From positions 1-32,647 of the IMG/VR virus record IMGVR_UViG_3300031857_000807: a stretch of DNA of 32,647 nt, one strand, 5' to 3'. The notes under the pieces were generated by a model. That model was not told the DNA's origin. It worked only from the letters and a program-made list of their open reading frames with translations, and did not search any database. Positions 6,670 through 14,073 of the stretch are shown here, one piece after another. How positions within the stretch are numbered: position 1 is the stretch's first letter; every line of letters begins with the position of its first letter. Both the position numbers and the translations under genes were made by a program. This DNA comes from a virus.

Positions 6670-6840
6670 TTAATCCCCCCAGGGTAGGCTTAAGAAAAAA
6701 TAATGATAAGGTATTTTTAGGTAGGTCTAAACAAGCGCCCAGATATGGACATGGGATAGATAGCCTACTCCTAGAGGGTAAGATAATAAACATAACTCTG
6801 CTTCCTTGCTAGAGTACTAAGTCTTTCATACTATGATGAT
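6670..6840. other. 171-base divergent intergenic region
   Basis: This gap separates a minus-strand nuclease gene from a plus-strand RusA-like gene. It contains the RusA promoter, GTAGGCT/AGCCTAC inverted sequences far apart, and GCCCAGATATGG at 6737-6748, a 12-mer repeated exactly in the 31838-31899 intergenic gap. No small frame is convincing. Confidence 0.5.
6806..6834 (+). promoter_or_regulatory. Promoter of the RusA-like gene, placed for a leaderless message
   Basis: TTGCTA (6806-6811), a 17-base spacer and TACTAT (6829-6834) form a sigma70-like site with four of six matches in each box. The -10 ends six bases before the ATG, so transcription would begin at or very near the start codon, and there is no Shine-Dalgarno. 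Confidence 0.45.
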
Positions 6841-7320
6841 ATGAATAATCTAATTATGCAAATACCTATAAAACCGCTATCGGTTAACTCGAAGTTTACA
6901 ATCAATAGACATAAGAGAATGATTGTTAAAAGTACTAGCGCTAATAGATTCGAGAGAGAAGTAGAAAAGTACCTTATAAAGTACAGAAGCGAGATGGATA
7001 TTTTTACTAAGAGCTTCGATAAGTCTAAAAACGCACTTACTCTAGAAGTGGTCCTATACGTCCCTAAGCATGAGTATTTTACCCTTAAGGGAGCAGTTAG
7101 CTCTACCTGTATAGACTCCTCTAACGCTCTTAAGATGCTAGAGGATATAGTCTATAAGCGCATGGGTATTAACGATGCTCTTAATGTTAAGGTTAGCTCT
7201 GAGAAGCGCCCAGCAGACTTAGATCACTGGATAACTTTAATGGTTATTACTAAAATAGATAAGCCTAAAGTAGATCCTCTAGACGCTATAGCCTGGGGAT
7301 CTTTCCACCCTTCTTTATAA
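6841..7320 (+). CDS. rusA: RusA-like Holliday junction resolvase
   Basis: A 159-residue protein of the RusA fold, which cuts four-way DNA junctions made during recombination and packaging. IPIKPLSVNSKFTINRHKR near the N-terminus and DSSNALKMLEDIVYKRMGIND (residues 92-112) fit the family. Compared with the usual D-x-D-N-x-x-K, the line-up gives D92, S94, N95 and K98, so one of the catalytic aspartates appears to be serine. Its 3' end overlaps a convergent small gene by 35 bases. It has no Shine-Dalgarno before ATG 6841 or before the internal ATG at residue 6. Confidence 0.7.
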   Translation: MNNLIMQIPIKPLSVNSKFTINRHKRMIVKSTSANRFEREVEKYLIKYRSEMDIFTKSFDKSKNALTLEVVLYVPKHEYFTLKGAVSSTCIDSSNALKMLEDIVYKRMGINDALNVKVSSEKRPADLDHWITLMVITKIDKPKVDPLDAIAWGSFHPSL

Positions 7321-7447
7321 TCATATCTGCGTAGAATTTTTTAAGCTTTTCGGTAGGTGCGCTTAGGTATTTCTGTTTTAGAGACTCTAAAGGATCTTTC
7401 GGACCTGGTTTTTTTGGATCTTTACGGTCTAATTTTGATGATGACAT
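7286..7447 (-). CDS. 53-residue basic protein at the end of the late operon
   Basis: The frame starts MSSSKLDRKDPKKPGPKDPLESL and ends at 7286. It is rich in lysine and proline in its first half, with no membrane segment and no recognised family. Its ATG lies inside the upstream 30-codon gene in another frame, and no clear Shine-Dalgarno precedes it, so it would depend on coupling. It overlaps the RusA-like gene on the opposite strand. The frame is open over 53 codons of normal composition, which is modest support. Confidence 0.4.
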   Translation of the reverse strand: MSSSKLDRKDPKKPGPKDPLESLKQKYLSAPTEKLKKFYADMIIKKGGKIPRL

Positions 7448-7514
7448 ATAAAACGATAGGTAAAATAGCTATAGATACTGAAAAGTCTACAATGAAAGCG
7501 ATCATACTACTCAT
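7422..7514 (-). CDS. 30-residue membrane peptide in the lysis cassette
   Basis: Starts at ATG 7514 with GGAG about nine bases upstream, inside the end of the lipoprotein gene. The peptide is almost entirely hydrophobic (FIVDFSVSIAILPIVLYVII), one membrane segment with a short basic end. Small hydrophobic peptides beside endolysin and spanin genes can be holins or antiholins, but this is inferred from position only. Confidence 0.45.
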   Translation of the reverse strand: MSSMIAFIVDFSVSIAILPIVLYVIIKIRP

Positions 7515-7836
7515 GGTTATTAATCTCCTTCTCTACCGCAGCTCTAACTGCTTCCCAAAATGAAGCTTTCTTAGTGTACTCTTCTGGAGTCCACCCTATA
7601 AGCTTATCGCAGTACTTGATAGGCTCTTTCCAGGTAGTGATATTAGGTACTTTACCTACGTAGTCTAGTCCGAAGTGGTACATCCTGCATAGGCAGTAAG
7701 AGCTTTCTACCTCGATATACTCCTTACCATCTGTACTTTTTACATAGGTAAAAACTGGAGAGCACTGGGGACCGTCTGGAGTAGTGGGGATATTAGTACA
7801 AGATGCTAGTAGTAATAAGAAAAATAGTCTAATCAT
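7507..7836 (-). CDS. Lipoprotein, possible outer-membrane spanin (o-spanin)
   Basis: A 109-residue protein with a signal sequence and a clear lipobox LLASC (Cys13). The mature part begins proline-rich (NIPTTPDGPQCSP) and has four later cysteines. Its start overlaps the preceding 66-residue gene as ATGA. A small charged membrane protein followed by an overlapping lipoprotein gene is the usual order of i-spanin and o-spanin, which join inner and outer membranes in the last step of lysis. At 109 residues it is larger than Rz1, so another surface role is possible. Confidence 0.6.
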   Translation of the reverse strand: MIRLFFLLLLASCTNIPTTPDGPQCSPVFTYVKSTDGKEYIEVESSYCLCRMYHFGLDYVGKVPNITTWKEPIKYCDKLIGWTPEEYTKKASFWEAVRAAVEKEINNHE

Positions 7837-8033
7837 GGTAAATTATCGAAAGTATTTTTAATTTCTTCTTCTGTCTTAGCTTTAGCGTAAGCTTCTGCCT
7901 TGATCCTGGCAGCTTCTTCTCTTTCTTTACGGATCTGTCTAACTTTAAACATATTATAAAGCATAAATGCCAAGTCTTTAAAGATTGGTATCAGTAAATT
8001 AGTTACCAGGATCTCTATTAACTTGGCATACAT
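7833..8033 (-). CDS. Small membrane-associated helical protein (i-spanin or holin candidate)
   Basis: 66 residues: a hydrophobic or amphipathic N-terminal half (about residues 5-29) and a highly charged helical C-terminal half (VRQIRKEREEAARIKAEAYAKAK). That layout fits an inner-membrane spanin with a short coiled coil, and a lipoprotein gene overlaps its stop. The N-terminal helix contains lysine and asparagine and is not a strong membrane segment, so a holin-like or peripheral protein is also possible. AGGA precedes the ATG. Confidence 0.5.
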   Translation of the reverse strand: MYAKLIEILVTNLLIPIFKDLAFMLYNMFKVRQIRKEREEAARIKAEAYAKAKTEEEIKNTFDNLP

Positions 8034-8037
8034 AAAA

Positions 8038-8265
8038 TTATCCTACTTGACCGTCGATTTTATCTACTGCGTTTTTGATAAAGCTCTCTACCTGAGGGAG
8101 TACGATAAGCGCCATATCGTCATAAGGAGTAGCTGAAAGCTTAGCAGACTCTTTAATCCACTGAAGAGATGATTCTACTACTAGGCTAGCTGCTTCTTCT
8201 GCAATATCTAGACCTTTAGATTTAAGGATAGTGACTAACTCGGATACATCATAAGGCTTAAGCAT
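8038..8265 (-). CDS. Unknown 75-residue protein in the lysis cassette
   Basis: An acidic, mostly helical protein with no signal or membrane segment. It overlaps the endolysin gene end by eight bases, with GGAG nine bases before its ATG inside that gene, so the two are translated together. No family is recognised. Its position between endolysin and membrane-protein genes suggests a link to lysis control. Confidence 0.6.
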   Translation of the reverse strand: MLKPYDVSELVTILKSKGLDIAEEAASLVVESSLQWIKESAKLSATPYDDMALIVLPQVESFIKNAVDKIDGQVG

Positions 8266-8710
8266 TTTTAGGCTCCTTCTTAATAGGTTTATGGACTGGA
8301 TAAGTCCAGTTAGGGTAGAGATGTTTATATTTTTCTATGATATCTAATCCAATAGCTAAGTGGATATGAGGACCGTTACCGTTATTATGGTAATACATAA
8401 GCCTGCGCTCGCCTTTTTGGGTTAAATACCCTAGCTGCTTAAACTTATCAGAGAATACCTGCATTAATAGTATTAGCTTAGGCTTAGCCATATCTAGCGT
8501 ACGGATATCTACTGCCCTAGCTTGGCTATGAGCTGGGCTTACTCGCTCTAGTTTTTTATCTCGCTCAGGAGTACTAAGAGACTCAGTAATAGTAATAGAC
8601 TTTTTATCATAATTTTCGGACCAGGCATTAATCTGGTTTACTATATCTTTTAAAATAGGATGGAGCTTATCGAAGCCTTCTTTAGCAGTATCGTCTTTAA
8701 ATTGTAGCAT
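8258..8710 (-). CDS. Endolysin, M15-type peptidase
   Basis: A 150-residue zinc peptidase expected to cut peptide cross-bridges of peptidoglycan at lysis. H61 and D68 in AHSQARAVDIR, and H115/H117 in GPHIHLAI, give the ligand pattern of the M15 (VanY/DD- or LD-carboxypeptidase) family. There is no signal peptide, so release to the wall would need a holin. Its start follows the stop of the upstream membrane-coil gene directly, and the next gene overlaps its end. The length fits a single-domain phage endolysin of a Gram-negative host. Confidence 0.8.
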   Translation of the reverse strand: MLQFKDDTAKEGFDKLHPILKDIVNQINAWSENYDKKSITITESLSTPERDKKLERVSPAHSQARAVDIRTLDMAKPKLILLMQVFSDKFKQLGYLTQKGERRLMYYHNNGNGPHIHLAIGLDIIEKYKHLYPNWTYPVHKPIKKEPKNA

Positions 8711-8914
8711 CTATTTTCTCTGTAAAAGGTAAAGCGTTAGAGTCTCTATCTTACCTTCAAGCCTAGCGATATCGCTAGCAGTAGCTTGATTTTCTATTTT
8801 CTTTTCTAGCTTTTCTACTTGCGCTACTGTCGAGAAATTAGCATGAGCATAGATAACTAACGAAGCCCCTAGACCGATTAAATAAATAATAGGCTTAAGC
8901 TTTTCTATTAGCAT
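8711..8914 (-). CDS. Single-pass membrane protein with coiled coil, before the endolysin
   Basis: 67 residues: one membrane segment (about residues 8-24, PIIYLIGLGASLVIYAH) and a charged coiled coil (residues 30-65, VEKLEKKIENQ...ARLEGKIETLTLYLL). It lies directly before the endolysin gene. The shape fits either an i-spanin or a holin-type protein. Which of the small membrane proteins here forms the lethal pore cannot be told from sequence. Confidence 0.6.
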   Translation of the reverse strand: MLIEKLKPIIYLIGLGASLVIYAHANFSTVAQVEKLEKKIENQATASDIARLEGKIETLTLYLLQRK

Positions 8915-8920
8915 ACTGGC

Positions 8921-9070
8921 CTAGATCTTTTTTAAAAACTTACCAGCTTTATCTAGCTGCTTAGCTTCCCAGCATGATCCAGTAGAGAATTTTACAGACT
9001 TACACTCTTCATAATTTCTAGTGCCATTATGAGCAGAAGTAACAAGAAAAGCGAAAATTAAAAGAAACAT
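8921..9070 (-). CDS. 49-residue secreted protein
   Basis: Starts MFLLIFAFLVTSA, a short typical signal peptide, followed by a small mature part with two cysteines (EECKSVKFSTGSCWEAK) that could form a disulfide in the periplasm. A stop follows after KKI. It lies in line with the late operon upstream of the lysis genes, with GGGG shortly before the start. No family is recognised. Confidence 0.5.
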   Translation of the reverse strand: MFLLIFAFLVTSAHNGTRNYEECKSVKFSTGSCWEAKQLDKAGKFLKKI

Positions 9071-9080
9071 ATACTACCCC

Positions 9081-9419
9081 TTAGCATGGTTTAATCATTA
9101 TGCCTTTAGACATATAAACGATAGGCTCTATAACCTTATCTACTTCGTAGCTTTTAACTTCTACTATGGTAGTTACTTCGTTACCTTCTGGATCCAGAGA
9201 TACTTGATCTTCGTAAGAGATAACTTCTTTTTTAATAATTAGCTTCTTATCTTGATCGAACTCGTAAAATTTAGGAGTAGTACCTATTCCTGGGTAGTAG
9301 TTAAGATCTATTAAAGACTGAGTAAGCTTAAGCCCTCTGATAGTAGCATCGATAAAGATATCCCCTATCTGATTAGCCCAGAAGTTTATTAGTGAATCAT
9401 TATTAAAAATACTAAACAT
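9081..9419 (-). CDS. Unknown 112-residue protein after the tail genes
   Basis: A soluble protein with a helical first third and a strand-rich remainder (YEDQVSLDPEGNEVTTIVEVKSYEV). AAGGGG precedes the ATG. It lies between the 198-residue tail protein and the lysis cassette, so a tail-associated or chaperone role is plausible. No motif fixes its function. Confidence 0.6.
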   Translation of the reverse strand: MFSIFNNDSLINFWANQIGDIFIDATIRGLKLTQSLIDLNYYPGIGTTPKFYEFDQDKKLIIKKEVISYEDQVSLDPEGNEVTTIVEVKSYEVDKVIEPIVYMSKGIMIKPC

Positions 9420-9427
9420 AAGGCCCC

Positions 9428-10024
9428 TTAAGATATCTGGTTGTACTCTTCTAAAATATACCTACCTGCACCGAGCGGTATCGTAATGACCGTACCCGAT
9501 GGAATCCAAAAATCTTTTTTTTCTGAATTTTCAATATACACGCGACCAGTATAAGTTGTCGCACTGATAATCGCAGCTGCAATTTGAAAAATCACTGTAG
9601 AAGTAAAACTAGCGTTAGAGTCTGAAGCGTTTCCCGATGAGCCCGCCCCTGTTGCTGTGAGTGTCGAGCCTGCAAATCTAGTTATCGACACATTTAAAGG
9701 ATTTGAAGCTTGGTTAGATGATGCAAAAGCATATATATTCGCAGAGTTTATTTCCACATTTGGATAAGTTATTGTCCTAGTCGCAACTGTCGATGATGTT
9801 GCCGTCACTTGAAGATACAATGAACTTGGAATCGGTTCTCCGTCTATTTGAATGCTTGGTGATGCTTTTGTTTGGGTTGTTGGGTTTGCCCCCAAAGAGT
9901 CAGACAACCAAACGCCCGTGTTATAAATTTTGGCGTATTTTCCTGTGGGTATCGTGTAAGACGCTGCCTTTATGCTAGTAGATGCTGGGTTAAAATTAAA
10001 TGGGACTACAATAGGCGCTGCCAT
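9428..10024 (-). CDS. Probable tail appendage / receptor-binding protein of foreign composition
   Basis: A 198-residue protein rich in Ser, Thr, Ala and Asn with strand-like segments, such as TSSTVATRTITYPNVEINSANIYAFASS, typical of virion surface proteins. It lies at the tail-tip end of the morphogenesis genes, where receptor-binding proteins usually are. Its DNA differs from its neighbours: CTAG is rare (about three in 597 bases) and GTC/CGC/CCG-containing codons are common. This suggests acquisition from another phage. AAGGAG precedes the ATG. Confidence 0.6.
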   Translation of the reverse strand: MAAPIVVPFNFNPASTSIKAASYTIPTGKYAKIYNTGVWLSDSLGANPTTQTKASPSIQIDGEPIPSSLYLQVTATSSTVATRTITYPNVEINSANIYAFASSNQASNPLNVSITRFAGSTLTATGAGSSGNASDSNASFTSTVIFQIAAAIISATTYTGRVYIENSEKKDFWIPSGTVITIPLGAGRYILEEYNQIS

Positions 10025-10033
10025 GGGATCTCC

Positions 10034-10546
10034 TTAAATAGTTCCGTAGACTAATACTCTAAACTTACCTAGTGGTATAGAAGGTAGAGATGTTACGTCT
10101 AGTCTTAAAAATTGACCAGCAGATACCGTCTGGTTACTTACGTTAAGAGTACCTGTAGCTATAGCGTAATCTGCAGCAGTAGAAAAGTCTATAGAAGGCT
10201 GCGCTGATAGTACTGAAGTCATAGATCCAGCATCCATTGTATTACCTTTCTCGATATCGATAGATAGAACTCCAGAAGTAATTATTCCCTTCTGAAAGAT
10301 CTCTATCTCTACTCTACTAATAGTAAAATTAGTAATAGCTCTGTAGTAGTCTAGTCCTGTCATAGTAGAAGCTGAAGAAGCATTAAGTACGGTATTATTC
10401 CATATCTCAATAGGAGCAGCTCCTAGCTCCTGAGCCGTAATCCTAGTCTCATGATCTATTAGATCCGAGCGGATAGTAGTAAAAATTTCTCGCTTAATCG
10501 CTTTACCTACTGCAATGATCGCTAAAGGAAGCTCTGTATATGCCAT
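10034..10546 (-). CDS. Tail-tip or fibre adaptor protein
   Basis: A 170-residue protein. The N-terminal third (ELPLAIIAVGKAIKREIFTTIRSDLIDHETRI) is helical and resembles the conserved anchor seen in several phage tail or fibre proteins. The C-terminal two thirds are strand-rich (about 70-170). Its base use matches the core genome, unlike the next gene downstream. It probably attaches the receptor-binding protein that follows it to the tail tip; that pairing is inferred from order. Confidence 0.55.
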   Translation of the reverse strand: MAYTELPLAIIAVGKAIKREIFTTIRSDLIDHETRITAQELGAAPIEIWNNTVLNASSASTMTGLDYYRAITNFTISRVEIEIFQKGIITSGVLSIDIEKGNTMDAGSMTSVLSAQPSIDFSTAADYAIATGTLNVSNQTVSAGQFLRLDVTSLPSIPLGKFRVLVYGTI

Positions 10547-10552
10547 AGTCTT

Positions 10553-13312
10553 TTATCCGATTAAAATAGTACCTAGCTCATCTTCGCTAGTTATATCTGG
10601 AGTCTCCGTATCATTATCTAGGACGTATCCGTATCTGTCTAGATCCTCGCTGCCTGCTGTATAGTCTGCTGCTGTATCTGGAGCTATCGCAGGTACTCTA
10701 GTAAAGACGTTACCTAGATCGTTAATCTGTACGCTAGTAGTATCCCCAGTTTTAGAGATAGAGTTAATAATCCCTATCTTTCTCCTAGATGAGCTACCGA
10801 AGCGCTTATAAAGCCTAGACAGGTCCAGGAAAAGAGCATCGTTAAGAGTCTTAAGAGCTAGGTTAAGCTTAGCCGATAGAGTTACTACTGACTGAGTTAG
10901 GGATCTAAAAAAGATCCAGCGCTCTGCTATGATCGTAGCTTCATCCTGGTAGTAAAGGTAGCTAGTAACTTCTAGGCGCTGCTTAGTCTCTACTGCTTCA
11001 TTAACGAAAGTAGAATCTAAAAGAATAGTCTTAAGAGCCTCGGACTGAGCCTCTAGATCTACGTATGGACCGTACTTTAAGATTAAAGAGTTAATGATAT
11101 TAGACTTAGTAGCTACGCTAAAGTTAATTATATCTTCATCTTTAATAGCCTCTAGATCCTCTGGCTTATCTGCATTAAGTACTTTATATGTGTAATTAAA
11201 TGAGTTATCTAGGTATAAGCTACCGAAAATACTTTTATTAATATCCGTAACCATATCCCTAAGAGAGGGTATCTCCTGCCCTATAGTCCTAGGATAGTAT
11301 AGGCTTAGGGTAAAGCTACAATCTGCTTCTGCCTGGGTAAAGCTAGCTGTATTAATATCCGTTAATCCTGCAGTAGTAAGCATCCAATTAACTGCCTGAG
11401 CAGGATACCTAATCCAGGATCCGTTATCTAGACCTAAGCAGCTAGCAGTTACTAAAGAGTCGTCATTAATATAATCAGGACTTTTAAATTGAATAGTACC
11501 AGTATGGTTAGCTAAAGCATTAGTCCTAAGCACTAGGCTAGAAGTACTTACGCTTAGTACTTCGTACCAGTCTGGAGCCGTGACAGTCTTAGCTTTAATC
11601 CAGTCTCTAGGCTTAATTAATGTAGTTAGATCTACCGTAGTAGAAGAAGTGGTTACATTCCTAGATCCGCTAGTAAGGGTAAAGCTTATGGTAGGATTAT
11701 TAGTCTTGGCTACGTTATACTCTGCTGCAGAGTTAAAAGCTAAGATAGCGTCTGTAGCTGTATTACTTATAGTAAAGTCTCTATTAATTACGTACTGGGT
11801 AGTACCTACGTTAACTGCCTGTACTGGTATTTTAGTTACTGGAGTACCTATACTAGGAGTAGGAAAAGTAGCTTGGTTAAGAGTTATAATATTACCAGAT
11901 ACCCTAAGCACTAAGTAAGAAGATCCTAAGATAGATAGGTAATCTCCTGCCTGGATATCGTTAATACTAGCTACAGTAATATTAGTAGCGTTATTAACCT
12001 CTGTAATAAGTACAGAGTACTCTCTTAGCTTATGCCCTGATATATGCCATAGCCTATTTTTACCTCTATACGGTATAGCTGGTAAGTTAGTAGCAGGGGA
12101 GGTAGTTAAGGTAGCTTCTATCTCATCGTCTAAAAGCAGAGAAGTATTAGAGCTTATAGATCTTATCTTATAGCTGTATTTAGTTGTATTTATGTTAGCG
12201 CTTATTATATCCCCAGGGGATAGCTCAGATAAGAATAGGGTCCCTACTCCAGTTACTACGTTATTTTCTACGTCTGCGTTACGTGCCTGAGCTCCTGAAA
12301 AAGTTACGGATATAGTACCAGATATGGTAAGCTGCGTATTACTTACCACCGTATTAACCGTATAAGAGTAATCTACGAAAGGGGTAATAATTTTAATCTT
12401 CTGCCCTGCTGAGATCTGAGTAGTAAAGCTAGTACCTAGACCGTTAATAGTATTAGTAGTAGCTAAGCCCGATACAGTACCAGAAAGTAAGTTAGTATCT
12501 GAAGATCCTGATATAGTCCCAGTGATAGGGTACCCCTTTAGCGTCTTATCTACTCCTACGGTACGGATATTATCTACTCTACCGAAGATTAATCTTTTAG
12601 GAGTATTAATAACGGAGTTATCTAACTCCCCGTCTAAAGAAGAAAAGCGCCCGAAGGCTAAAGGTTGACGTAATTTTGAAAGCTCATCTTTTAGATTAAA
12701 AGATACCTGGTTAGGACTAAAAGTCTTATCCGATACGATACCCTTATAGATTAACTTAGCTTCTGAGGTTGGTAGCTCATCTGACCAGGACCAGAAGCGT
12801 ACGGTCCCATTCTCCCATATAAGGGGATCAAAAATAGAATCGAAGTATCCATCATTATTTTCTAGAGAGATAGAGCTATTAGTCTCTAGTGCTATTCCAG
12901 TCTGCTCGAAGTCTAGCTCTAGCTTAAGATTACCTATGGACTTAATCCTAGAATCATAATTAACGATCTCGCCTGTAGTAATACTATGGGGAAGATCTAC
13001 AGGGATATTAGAAAAGAAAAATTTATAGGTAGCGTAGATGCTATTAAGTTTAGGATCCGTATTATCCGAGAGCCTTACGTATAGTACCCCTTCATTAGGA
13101 GAGTAATAGAACTCTCCAGCATTAAGAGCATTAGAGGAAGCTTCTGTTAATAGAGTACCGTTAACCTTAACTTCTGTTACAAAGTAGTTAACCGATCTAG
13201 AGTATATAGTCCCAGAGTAAACGCTAAATAGTTTAAGCTTTTCTCTAGCTTCTAAATGGGCGAGTATTATCTTTTTAGATCTGGTCTTTTTAGCGAAGTC
13301 TGCATAGCTCAT
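10553..13312 (-). CDS. Large tail-tip / hub protein
   Basis: A 919-residue structural protein, the largest in the tail set after the tape measure gene in transcription order, consistent with the tail-tip hub through which DNA passes. The middle holds two tandem strand-rich units of about 60 residues, each with GxGTxF...G(Q/D)xI...YSY and a closing SNTxLxL segment. No enzyme motif was found. Its start overlaps the stop of the discoidin-like protein gene by one base. Its N-terminal part differs from lambda J, so assignment rests on size and order. Confidence 0.65.
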   Translation of the reverse strand: MSYADFAKKTRSKKIILAHLEAREKLKLFSVYSGTIYSRSVNYFVTEVKVNGTLLTEASSNALNAGEFYYSPNEGVLYVRLSDNTDPKLNSIYATYKFFFSNIPVDLPHSITTGEIVNYDSRIKSIGNLKLELDFEQTGIALETNSSISLENNDGYFDSIFDPLIWENGTVRFWSWSDELPTSEAKLIYKGIVSDKTFSPNQVSFNLKDELSKLRQPLAFGRFSSLDGELDNSVINTPKRLIFGRVDNIRTVGVDKTLKGYPITGTISGSSDTNLLSGTVSGLATTNTINGLGTSFTTQISAGQKIKIITPFVDYSYTVNTVVSNTQLTISGTISVTFSGAQARNADVENNVVTGVGTLFLSELSPGDIISANINTTKYSYKIRSISSNTSLLLDDEIEATLTTSPATNLPAIPYRGKNRLWHISGHKLREYSVLITEVNNATNITVASINDIQAGDYLSILGSSYLVLRVSGNIITLNQATFPTPSIGTPVTKIPVQAVNVGTTQYVINRDFTISNTATDAILAFNSAAEYNVAKTNNPTISFTLTSGSRNVTTSSTTVDLTTLIKPRDWIKAKTVTAPDWYEVLSVSTSSLVLRTNALANHTGTIQFKSPDYINDDSLVTASCLGLDNGSWIRYPAQAVNWMLTTAGLTDINTASFTQAEADCSFTLSLYYPRTIGQEIPSLRDMVTDINKSIFGSLYLDNSFNYTYKVLNADKPEDLEAIKDEDIINFSVATKSNIINSLILKYGPYVDLEAQSEALKTILLDSTFVNEAVETKQRLEVTSYLYYQDEATIIAERWIFFRSLTQSVVTLSAKLNLALKTLNDALFLDLSRLYKRFGSSSRRKIGIINSISKTGDTTSVQINDLGNVFTRVPAIAPDTAADYTAGSEDLDRYGYVLDNDTETPDITSEDELGTILIG

Positions 13313-14073
13313 TACTTACCTTCTTCGAAAGATAACTCAGTATTCCAGTAATTACCTACCACGAAGTTAAGCGTAGGATCGTCTTTTAAGTAGTAGTATC
13401 CGCTAATCCTATCATTATCAGTAGTGATATTACCCTGGGGAAAGATTAACCAAATAGGGAGAGTAAAGGAAGTATAGTCTAACATGGTTAGAAGGGGAGC
13501 TAGCTCTTCTTTGGTCATCGTAGAGATGGATCCGCTAATTTCTTTCTGCGTATTAATCAGATCGATAAAGCGCTGCCCGAGTCTATTCTTAGTAACGGTA
13601 GAGTTATTATTTTGTTTGTACTTGATCGGGTACTCGAAGGTAAGCTCTCCTATAGAAGCATACTTACCTAGGAAGATCTTACTTACTTCGCAGTAAGCTA
13701 GTGAGCTAGCTAGTACGATCCTAGCGTATCTATAAGTCTGGGTAGTGTTAAAGATATGGTAGCCGATACCATGAGTAGTATCTAAGGTTATAGCTTGGCT
13801 TACTGCTGGAGAAGCCCAGGAGTCTGAAGAGTTAAACTCTAGAGTGATAGAAGTAATACCGAAACTAGTTCCATTATGGACTATACAGAAGGAGTCTAGA
13901 TCTTTAGCAGATCCTAGATCTATAACGATATTAGCTGAGTTAGCAGTAGATCGATAAACCTTAGAGCGCCTATCGTCTACTAGGTTAGATGCTGGGTACT
14001 GAGCGCTAACCGTAGAAGGAGTTAAGGTAGCTGACTTAATTAAGTTATCGTATAAAAAATATTGATTAGCCAT
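13312..14073 (-). CDS. Tail protein with N-terminal discoidin-like domain
   Basis: A 253-residue protein. Residues 1-135 (YPASNLVDDRRSKVYRS...IVIDLGSAKDLDSFCIVHN, then YRYARIVL) match the pattern of the F5/8 type C galactose-binding-like fold found in tail proteins. The C-terminal half (EYPIKYKQNN... and FTLPIWLIFP) is strand-rich. Directly after the tape measure, it occupies the distal-tail-protein position and likely links tail tube to tip. Start and stop are flush with both neighbours. Confidence 0.65.
   Translation of the reverse strand: MANQYFLYDNLIKSATLTPSTVSAQYPASNLVDDRRSKVYRSTANSANIVIDLGSAKDLDSFCIVHNGTSFGITSITLEFNSSDSWASPAVSQAITLDTTHGIGYHIFNTTQTYRYARIVLASSLAYCEVSKIFLGKYASIGELTFEYPIKYKQNNNSTVTKNRLGQRFIDLINTQKEISGSISTMTKEELAPLLTMLDYTSFTLPIWLIFPQGNITTDNDRISGYYYLKDDPTLNFVVGNYWNTELSFEEGK

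Noticed and set aside
7357-7563. 68-codon plus-strand frame after the RusA-like gene
   Set aside because: It is antisense to the end of the lysis cassette, where the minus-strand frames have a lipobox, a ribosome site and overlapping starts.
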